Shown: in pieces, positions 56,766-64,000 of the stretch | Numbering within the stretch: the stretch's first letter is position 1 | Layout: the number at the start of each line of letters is the position of its first letter | Source: Streptomyces tsukubensis | GTDB taxonomy: Bacteria > Actinomycetota > Actinomycetes > Streptomycetales > Streptomycetaceae | DNA length: 64,000 bases | Direction of reading: 5' to 3' | NCBI RefSeq assembly: GCF_009296025.1 | Contig: NZ_CP045178.1 | Span: 3,410,001-3,474,000 of the forward strand | The notes under the pieces: model-generated | Told to the model about the DNA's origin: nothing | What the model saw: only the letters and a program-made list of their open reading frames with translations | Databases searched by the model: none | Made by a program: the position numbers and the translations under genes

Positions 56766-59051
56766 TCAGACGCGGCTCAGCTCCCGGTCCGCGTCCGGGC
56801 CCTGGGGCTCATCGGGTCCGTCGCCGAGCTGCTTGTGCAGCTGCTCGCCCTCGACGTCCACGTTGGGCAGTATCCGGTCGAGCCAGCGCGGCAGCCACCA
56901 CGCACGCTTGCCGAGCAGCGCGAGTACGGCGGGCACGATCGCCATCCGCACCACGAAGGCGTCGAAGAGGACGGCGATGGCCAGGCTGAAGCCGATCATC
57001 TTGACCATCTGCTCACTGGAGCTGATGAAGCCGGCGAAGACCGCCATCATGATCACCGCAGCGGCCGTGACGACGCGCGTCCCGTGCCTGAACCCGGTCT
57101 CGACGGCCTGCTTCGGCGACTCGCCGTGCACATGGGCCTCTCGCATACGGGTCACGAGGAACACCTCGTAGTCCATCGCGAGGCCGAACACCACGCCGAC
57201 CATGAAGATCGGCATCATGCTCATGATCGGGCCGGTCTCCTCCACGCCGAAGAGCGAGCCGAGCCAGCCCCACTGGTAGACCGCGACCACCGCGCCGAGC
57301 GCGGCGACCACCGAGAGCAGGAAGCCGAGCGCGGCCTTCAGGGGTACGAGGATCGAGCGGAAGACGACCATCAGCAGCAGGAACGCCAGGCCGACCACGA
57401 GGATCAGATACGGCACGAGCGCGTCGGTCAGCTTCTGCGAGACGTCGATGTTCATCGCCGTCGTACCGGTGACGAGGACACTCGCGCCGGTCTCCGACTT
57501 CAGATTCCGGCCGTCGTCCCTGATCGCGTTGACCAGGTCCTTCGTCTCCTCAGAGGTGGGCTTGGAGGAGGGCACGACCGTGATGGTCGCCGTGTCGCCG
57601 GCCTTGTTGAAGGTCGCCGGGGTGACAGCGGTGACGTCGGGCAGCTTCTTGATCTGGGCGACTTCGCGGTTGGCCGCGCTGTGCGGGTCGTCCGCTCCGC
57701 GTCCGTCGACCACCGTCATCAGCGGGCCGTTGAAGCCGGGGCCGAAGCCCTCGGACAGCAGGTCGTAGGCGCGCCGCTGGGTGGTGTCCGTGGGCTGCGA
57801 GCCGTCGTCGGGCAGGCCGAGCTGCATCTGGGTGGCGGGTACGGCCACCACGCCGAGGCCGACGACACCGAGGACCAGCACCATGACCGGCTTGCGCAGG
57901 ACGAAGCGGGCCCAGCGGGTGCCCATGTTGGTCTTGTGCTCGCCGGAGGGCTGACGGTGGGCCGCGGCGACGACGTCGGCGACCGCGTCGGCGTCCCCGC
58001 CCGAGGCCTTCGTGCTCTTGGCTGCCTTACGGGCCTTGCGGCCGAGGACCATGTTGCCCGCGAAGCCGAGCAGCGCCGGGATCATGGTGAGGGCCACCAG
58101 GACGGCGATGGCGACGGTGCCCGCCGCTGCCACGCCCATCTTGGTGAGCATCGGGATGTTGACGACGGCGAGCCCGACAAGGGCGATGATCACGGTGAGA
58201 CCGGCGAACACCACGGCGGAGCCCGCCGTACCGACAGCCCGGCCGACCGCCTCCTCGGGTTTCTTGCCCTCGGCCCGTTCCGCCCGGTAGCGGGAGACGA
58301 TGAAGAGGGCGTAGTCGATGCCGACCGCGAGGCCGATCATCATCGCCAGGATCGAAGTGGTGGAGTCCAGGCTCAAGGCGTTCGCGAGCGCGGTGATGGA
58401 GGCGACACCGACACCCACCCCGATCAGCGCCGTCAGCAGGGGCAGCCCCGCCGCGATCAGCGATCCGAAGGTGATGACGAGGACGACGGCGGCGATGGCG
58501 ATGCCGATGACCTCGGTGGCCCCGGTCTCCGGCATCGCCTGGAGCACGTCGCCGCCGACCTCGACGGTCATCCCGTCGGCCTTGGCGTCGTCCACGGCGT
58601 CCTGAAGGGCGTCCTTGGAGCTGTCCTGCAGCTCCATGGAGCTGACCTTGTAGGTCACCGTCGCGTAGGCGATCTCACCGTTCTTGCTGACGGAGTTGCC
58701 ACCCGCGAAGGGGTCGGCGACCGAGGCCACTTCCTTCGACCCGTGGTCGATGGCCTGGACGGTCTTCTTGACCTCGGCCTTGCTGGCGGGATCGGTGATC
58801 TTCTGGCCCTCCGGGGCCTTGAAGACGATCTTGGCACTCGCGCCGTCCGAGCTGGTGCCGGGGAAGCGCTGGTCGAGGAGGTCGAAGGCCTTCTGGGCCT
58901 CGACCCCGGGTATGGAGAAGGAACTGGAACCGGCGCTGCTGGCGCTGGCGGCACCGAAGCCCACGAGCGCGAGCAACGCCACCCAGAACAGGGCTACGTA
59001 GCGGCGTCGCCGGAAGGCGAAACGGCCGAGTTTGTACAGGAACGTGGCCAC
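56766..59051 (-). CDS. MMPL-family (RND-type) membrane exporter
   Basis: 761 aa, ATG at 59051. Twelve helices in two halves with large outside loops after TM1 and TM7: start FRRRRYVALFWVALLALVGFGAAS, loop FSIPGVEAQKAFDLLDQRFPGTSSD, then GIDYALFIVSRYRAERAEGKKPEEAVGRAVGTAGSAVVFAGLTV, a conserved MMPL core with proton-relay Asp-Tyr, and the second-half FGLAMDYEVFLVTRMREAHVHG. Members export lipids, polyketides or drugs in actinobacteria. An upstream TetR gene in the same direction suggests induction by a ligand. The acidic C-terminus is typical. Confidence 0.95.
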   Translation of the reverse strand: MATFLYKLGRFAFRRRRYVALFWVALLALVGFGAASASSAGSSSFSIPGVEAQKAFDLLDQRFPGTSSDGASAKIVFKAPEGQKITDPASKAEVKKTVQAIDHGSKEVASVADPFAGGNSVSKNGEIAYATVTYKVSSMELQDSSKDALQDAVDDAKADGMTVEVGGDVLQAMPETGATEVIGIAIAAVVLVITFGSLIAAGLPLLTALIGVGVGVASITALANALSLDSTTSILAMMIGLAVGIDYALFIVSRYRAERAEGKKPEEAVGRAVGTAGSAVVFAGLTVIIALVGLAVVNIPMLTKMGVAAAGTVAIAVLVALTMIPALLGFAGNMVLGRKARKAAKSTKASGGDADAVADVVAAAHRQPSGEHKTNMGTRWARFVLRKPVMVLVLGVVGLGVVAVPATQMQLGLPDDGSQPTDTTQRRAYDLLSEGFGPGFNGPLMTVVDGRGADDPHSAANREVAQIKKLPDVTAVTPATFNKAGDTATITVVPSSKPTSEETKDLVNAIRDDGRNLKSETGASVLVTGTTAMNIDVSQKLTDALVPYLILVVGLAFLLLMVVFRSILVPLKAALGFLLSVVAALGAVVAVYQWGWLGSLFGVEETGPIMSMMPIFMVGVVFGLAMDYEVFLVTRMREAHVHGESPKQAVETGFRHGTRVVTAAAVIMMAVFAGFISSSEQMVKMIGFSLAIAVLFDAFVVRMAIVPAVLALLGKRAWWLPRWLDRILPNVDVEGEQLHKQLGDGPDEPQGPDADRELSRV

Positions 59052-59226
59052 GAGGGCGTTCTCCCGGTCAAGTCGTGAGGGCGGAACAGGGCATGGGGGA
59101 CCAGCCCGACGACGAGAGCGGACGCGTCAGGTGGAGCTGGGGAGCGTGGACGTACGGAAGGGACGGTCGAGTCGGACGGGTCGATCGGGTCGGAGGTGAC
59201 CGGTCGACCGTGTCGGACGTGTGGTG

Positions 59227-59823
59227 TCAGACGCCGAGAGCGGGGAGAATCACGGCGTCGACGTAGGACGTGAGGAATGCCTGGCTGACCGGCTGGTTGT
59301 CGATCATGTTCCTGCCGACGAAGGCACCGATCATCATGTGCACGATGTAGCCGAGCGCGGGGTTGTCCGCGCTGACCTCACCCCGGTCGACCGCCCTGCG
59401 GACCACTCGGTCGAGACCGGTCATCTCCGGCTCGATCAGCAGCTCGTGGAAGGCACGGTGCAGGTCGGGGTTGTCGTGCATGGCCATGGCGAGACCGCGC
59501 ATCAGCGCGCCGTCCCGTTCCATCCGGCAGTCGTCGTTCAGGGAGACCAGTGTCCGGAAGTCACCACGTAGCGAGCCGGTGTCGATCTCGTCGATCCTGA
59601 CCGGCTTCTGGTGTCGGAGCGCCTTGACGACCAGTTCGGCCTTGCTCCCCCACTGGCGGTAGAGGGTGGCCTTGCTGGAGCGGGCGCGGGCGGCGACGCC
59701 GTCCATGGTGAGCGCGTCGTAACCGACCTCACGGAGCAGATCGAGCACGGCGCCGTACAGCTCGGCCTCGCGCTCGGGCGTGATACGGCTGCGGCGCGTG
59801 GTGGTTCCCTGCGCTCCGGCCAT
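59227..59823 (-). CDS. TetR-family regulator of the MMPL exporter
   Basis: 198 aa, ATG directly after CGGGAG. HTH (about 20-65): EAELYGAVLDLLREVGYDALTMDGVAARARSSKATLYRQWGSKAELV. The ligand domain (70-198) has the TetR_C-type helices ending in VGRNMIDNQPVSQAFLTSYVDAV. The MMPL gene follows after 175 bp in the same direction; autogenous and exporter repression is inferred. A palindrome sits about 140 bp upstream. Confidence 0.93.
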   Translation of the reverse strand: MAGAQGTTTRRSRITPEREAELYGAVLDLLREVGYDALTMDGVAARARSSKATLYRQWGSKAELVVKALRHQKPVRIDEIDTGSLRGDFRTLVSLNDDCRMERDGALMRGLAMAMHDNPDLHRAFHELLIEPEMTGLDRVVRRAVDRGEVSADNPALGYIVHMMIGAFVGRNMIDNQPVSQAFLTSYVDAVILPALGV

Positions 59824-59958
59824 CTCCCGCCTCCGCTCCGTGCCGAACCGGCCCGCCGTACGTCGTCCGGTCTCCAGTGACCGGCCGCCTGCGACGGTGT
59901 CGCGCTCAGCCTCTGTGGTACTCCCAGGCAATGCTCTGACTCTAACCCGGAGCACTAG

Positions 59959-59976
59959 CGAAACGAGACCGTTTCG
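59959..59976. promoter_or_regulatory. Operator-like palindrome upstream of the MMPL-associated TetR gene
   Basis: CGAAACG-AGAC-CGTTTCG has perfect 7-bp arms. On the minus strand it lies between possible -35 and -10 elements for the TetR gene, so bound repressor would block its own transcription. It is the best candidate TetR site in the region. Confidence 0.7.
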
Positions 59977-60156
59977 TACGTGCGTTCCGCCACACGTGCT
60001 GCGCTCCTCTTATTTATCCCTGCCCTATTTCGGACGCGGTAGGCGCCCGCCCGCACGCCGGGCGCACGCCCCACACGTCCAGGCCGATGTCCACGGCCGC
60101 CCCTCAGGGACCGCCCACGAGTTGCCGGGCCTGCGCAGGGGGAAAAGCATGGTGAC

Positions 60157-63100
60157 GTGAGCGAGCGCGACGCGGCATACCTGAGATTTCCCCACCTGAG
60201 CGGTGACCGGCTCTGTTTCGTCGCCGAGGACGATCTGTGGGTCGCCCCGCTGCCCGGCGGCGCCGGGCAGCGGGGACGAAAGGGTGGGCCGTGCCGGGCC
60301 TGGCGGTTGACGGCGGACCGGACGAAGGTCAGCCACCCCCGCTTCTCCCCCGACGGCACCCATCTCGCCTACACGAGCTGGCGCAGCCTCGACCCGGAGA
60401 TCCACCTCGCCCCGGTGGACGGCGGCCCGGTGCGCAGACTCACCTACTGGGGCAGCAGCGACACCCGGACCTGCGGCTGGACCCCGCCCGACAAGGACGG
60501 CCGCAGCGACATCCTCGCCGTGGCCTCGCACGGCCAGCCCTTCTCGTACTTCTCCTGGGCCTACTCCGTACCCACCGACGGTTCCCCCGGCGGCAAACTG
60601 CCCTGGGGCCCGGTCTCCGACATCGCGGTCGCCTGCCTGGAAGGCGAGAGCCGCACCCTGCTCCTCACGGGAAAACCGCCGCACGAGCCCGCCGCCTGGA
60701 AGCGCTACCGGGGCGGGGCCATGGGCCGGCTGTGGCTGCACGGGCAGCGGCTGCTCGCGGAGATCGACGGGCATCTGGACTGCCCGATGTTCGTGGGGGG
60801 CCGTATCGCGTTCCTCTCCGACCACGAGGGCGTCGGCAACCTCTACTCGTGTCTGCCCGACGGGTCCGACCTGCGGCGCCACTCCGACCACGACGCCTTC
60901 TACGCCAGGAACGCGTCGAGCGACGGCGAACGGATCGTCTACCAGTGCGCGGGCGACCTGTGGATGGCGGACGACCTCTCCCCCACCGCCGTACCCCGCA
61001 AGCTCGACGTACGGCTCGGCGGTCCGCGCTCGGGGCGGCGCGGCTACCAGGTGCCCGCGGCCCGCCACGTGAACGCCGTCTCGGTGGACGCGACGGGGCG
61101 GGCCAGCGCGGTGACGGTACGCGGCAGCCTGTACTGGCTCACCCACCGCGACGGGCCCGCCCGCACGATCACGGACACCCCGGGCGTACGGGTACGGCTC
61201 CCGGAAATGCTCGGCTCCGGTGGCCAGGTCGCCTACATCACCGACGCGGACGGCGAGGACGCCGTCGAGATCGCCCACCTGCCGCGCGCCACGGGCGAGC
61301 GGAGACCGAGGCGACTGGCGGCCGGGCTGCTCGGCCGGGTCGAGGAGATGGTGTCCGACCCGAAGGGCGACCGGCTCGCGGTGGCGTCCAACGACGGCAG
61401 GCTGCTGCTGATCGACACCAGCGAGGAGACGGCGGAGGCGGCTACGGGCGGGTCGACACGGGCCGATCTCCTGCTGGCGGTAGGGGCGGAGGGGGACGGG
61501 GACGCGGACGGCGGCAGTACGGACACGGACACGGAACCCGGCGGTACGGGCCCGGCGGGCAGCGCGGACACAGGCACGGACTCCGGCGGTACGCGCCCGG
61601 CGGGCAGCGCGGACACAGGCACGGACCCCGGCGGTACGCGCCCGGCGGGTACCGAAACGCGCACGGACGCGGGCACAGGCACGAACGCGGGCACCGGCAC
61701 AGGCACCGGCACAGGCACGGGCACGGGCACGGGCACGGGCACAGGCACAGACGGCGCCGCGAACACGAACGGCCCGGCCGCCACGAACGCCGGGACAAGG
61801 GCGGCCGACGCCCACCCGAACCCCAAGGACCCCACCCCCCACCCCGTAACCGACACAGCCGCCCCAGAACCGCCCCCCGTACGCATCAAGGACCCGACCC
61901 TTGTCGAAGAGCTGATCCACTCCGCCAACGGCCCCGTCAAGGACCTGGCGTTCTCCCCCGACGGCGCCTGGCTGACCTGGTCGCATCCCGGCATCGGCCG
62001 GTCCCTGCGACAGATCAAGATGGCCCGCATCACGGGTCCCGGCGCGCCCCTGATCCTGGACGTCACCAACGGCCGCTTCGAGGACGAGAACCCGGTGTTC
62101 ACCCGGGACGGCAGGTATCTGGCCTTCCTCTCCTGGCGCGGCTTCGACCCGGTCTACGACGTGCACACCGGTGACCTGTCGTTCCCGCTGGGCTGCCGCC
62201 CCTATCTCGTACCGCTGTCGTCGGCGACGCCCTCACCTTTCGCGCTGCTGCCCGACGGCAGGCCTGCGACGGGTGGGCTCGACCCGGACGAGGGCGGCCC
62301 CGCCGAGGGCATCGTCACCGTCGAGGCGGAGGGGCTCGCCAACCGCGTGACCCCCTTCCCCGTTCCCGCGTCGAAGTACTCCGCGCTCGAACCGGTGGCG
62401 GGCGGCGGTCTCGTCTGGCTGCGCTGGCCGATCTCGGGGGCGCTGGGAGAGACGTTCGTCAACCCCTCCGACACATCGGGGCGCCCCACCCTCGAACACT
62501 TCTCCATCATGAGGACCAGGAAGACCGAACTGGTCACGCACATGGACTGGTTCGCGGTCAGCGGTGACGGCACGCGGCTGGTCGTGTGGACGACGACGAG
62601 CTGCGGGCGGTGCCCTCGACCGAACCCGGCGACAGCGACACCACGTCTGGCTCGACCTGCGCCGCATCCTGCACGAGGTGGACCGCGCGGAGTGGCGACA
62701 GTCCTACGAGGAGGCGGGCCGCATCATCCGGGCCTACTTCTGGGAGCCCGACATGTGCGGTATCGACTGGCCGGCGGTGCTCGCGCAGTACCGCCCCCTG
62801 GTCGAACGCGTCGCCTCGCCCGACGAGTTCGCGGACCTGCTGCGCGAGGTCACGGGCGAGCTGGGCACCTCGCACGCCTATGTCACCGCCGCCCGCCGCA
62901 GCGAAGGCCCGCCGCACTACCAGCGGGCGATGGGGCTGCTCGGCGCCAACCTCGTATGCAGGGAAGGGCGTTGGCTGGTAGACCGGATCCTTCCCGGTGA
63001 CTCCTCCGACTCGAAGGCCCGCTCGCCGCTCGCGGGCGCGGGCATCCGCGAGGGCGCGGAGCTGACCCACGTCGACGGCCGCCCCGTCGATCCGCTGCGG

Positions 63101-63901
63101 GGCCCCTGCCCCCTGCTCTCCGGGGCGGGCGGCACCACGGTCGAGCTGACGTTCCGGCCCACCAGAGGTGGCAGGTCACGGCGGGTGGCCGTGGTCCCGC
63201 TGATCAACGAACGCCCGCTGCGCTATCAGGACTGGGTGGCCAAACGCCGCGAAGTCGTCAGGGAGTTGAGCGACGGGAAGTGCGGCTATCTGCACATCCC
63301 CGACCTGGGCGGCTCCGGCTGGGCGCAGTTCAACCGCGATCTGCGCCTCGAAGTGGCGAGGCCCGCGCTCATCGTGGACGTACGGGGCAACGCGGGCGGC
63401 CACATCAGCGAGCTGGTGATCGAGGCGCTGACCAGGACCGTTCTCGGCTGGGACCTGACCAGGGACGCCGAGCCCGTCTCGTACACCTCGAACGCCCCAC
63501 GCGGCCCGCTGGTGGCGCTCGCCGACGAAGCCACGTCCTCGGACGGCGACATGATCACGGCGGCCTTCAAACTCCTGCGCCTCGGCCCGGTCGTGGGCCA
63601 GCGCACCTGGGGCGGGGTGGTCGGCATGACCGGCCGCCATCTGCTGGGGGACGGCACGATGATCACGGTGCCGATGAACGCGGCCTGGTTCGACGAGTAC
63701 GGCTGGTCGGTGGAGAACCGGGGCGTGGCGCCCGACATCCCCGCGCTGCGTACCCCGCTGGACTGGGCCGAGGGCCGGTACGCGCAGATCGACGACGCGG
63801 TGACGCTGGCGCTCGAACTCCTTGAGCGCCAGCCGGCGGCCGTACCACCGACCCTCTCCGACGTACCCGACCTGCGACGGCCGACGCTGCCGCCGCGGTG
63901 A
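60157..63901 (+). pseudogene. Tricorn-type S41 protease gene interrupted by two single-base deletions
   Basis: GTG start at 60157. The N-terminal half codes a six/seven-blade propeller (YLRFPHLSGDRLCFVAEDDLWV; RLTADRTKVSHPRFSPDGTHLAY; FLSDHEGVGNLYSC), an inserted 100-residue Thr/Gly/Asp low-complexity repeat (about 430-545), and a second propeller. After RLVV at about 62586 a G is missing and the frame shifts to DDDELRAVPSTEPGDSDTT; at about 62645 a second base is missing and the frame shifts to VWLDLRRILHEVDR, then runs through the helical linker, PDZ domain and protease core (IVDVRGNAGGHISE; DEATSSDGDMI with nucleophile Ser) to 63901. Repairing both gives one normal tricorn protease. It is either a real pseudogene or a sequence error; both gaps miss one G in a GG-rich run. 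Confidence 0.85.
61540..61760. repeat. 45-bp and 6-bp in-frame repeats in the S41 protease gene
   Basis: Two 45-bp units at 61540-61584 and 61585-61629 and a partial third share ggcggtacg; each encodes fifteen residues (GGT-PAGSADTGTD). From about 61690 a 6-bp (ggcac(a/c/g)-type) repeat encodes a Gly-Thr run. Confidence 0.93.
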
Positions 63902-63934
63902 AGCCGGGGGCGGCCCCCGGCCCGGGACGCGAGT

Positions 63935-63971
63935 GAGGGGCGCACCCGGCATCCGGGTGCGCCCCTCACCC
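63935..63971 (+). terminator. Terminator after the S41 protease gene
   Basis: A perfect 17-bp stem (GTGAGGGGCGCACCCGG and complement) closes a 3-base CAT loop, 34 bp after the protease stop. Confidence 0.9.
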
Positions 63972-64000
63972 AGGGGCGCGGCGCGCGGCGTACTGGGCCG

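Noticed and set aside
56835..59078. 747-codon plus-strand frame opposite the MMPL gene
   Set aside because: His/Asp/Arg-rich shadow; the MMPL frame has the expected helices and motifs.
60025..62166. 713-codon minus-strand frame opposite the S41 gene
   Set aside because: Shadow frame rich in Val/Arg/Gly; the plus strand carries propeller and protease motifs.

Overview
This is high-GC chromosomal DNA from a Streptomyces. The evidence is GC-saturated third codon positions, frequent GTG/TTG starts, rare TTA codons (I see two), an SsgA-family sporulation protein, an RpfB-type resuscitation factor, actinobacterial protein O-mannosylation, and a gene order that I recall as matching the glmU-prs-rplY-pth ... 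ssgE stretch of the S. coelicolor chromosome (about SCO3122-3158). The synteny statement is from memory, not from a search.

Layout. (i) 1-2171: a toxin/immunity-like island with an HNH nuclease running off the left edge, a YwqJ-type deaminase and a SUKH-3 immunity-like protein. (ii) 2513-5182: an orphan sensor kinase, a HTH/LAGLIDADG-like gene and tRNA-Gln(UUG). (iii) 5307-12345: housekeeping genes glmU, prs, rplY and pth, then ppc on the other strand. (iv) 12792-18775: fatty-acid desaturase, TetR, Uma2 nuclease-like, VOC protein, the divergent tam/tamR pair with its operator, an orphan LuxR-type response regulator and a GNAT acetyltransferase. (v) 18921-24761: galactose catabolism, galT-galE-galK translationally coupled and divergent from a Na+/galactose-type symporter, with repeated GAACA boxes between. 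(vi) 24958-28768: an atypical response regulator, a membrane-anchored PQQ-like propeller protein and the decayed remnant of a paralogue. (vii) 29036-38493: ABC-F, ispE, ksgA, rpfB, tatD, a zinc-ribbon protein and rsmI, the conserved actinobacterial tatD-rpf-ksgA-ispE order. (viii) 38646-44913: pmt, two penicillin-binding proteins in tandem and a YbaK-domain protein. (ix) 45105-55607: a probable accessory block with a large secreted beta-galactosidase, a phosphotransferase, an SDR/serine hydrolase pair and a NikMQO-type nickel ECF transporter under a Nur box. (x) 56123-63901: ssgE, an MMPL exporter with its TetR, and a tricorn-type S41 protease gene broken by two single-base deletions.

The most striking feature of the whole window is repeats. 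Short tandem repeats (6-45 bp) sit in almost every intergenic gap and, as in-frame units divisible by three, inside conserved enzymes (galK, ksgA at both ends, ybaK, a serine hydrolase, rpfB, the S41 protease). They give proteins far longer than their families, and one repeat even carries the stop codon of pmt. Regulatory sites readable directly are the TamR palindrome, the Nur box, the galactose-region GAACA boxes, a palindrome overlapping the beta-galactosidase ribosome binding site and a palindrome upstream of the MMPL-associated TetR gene.
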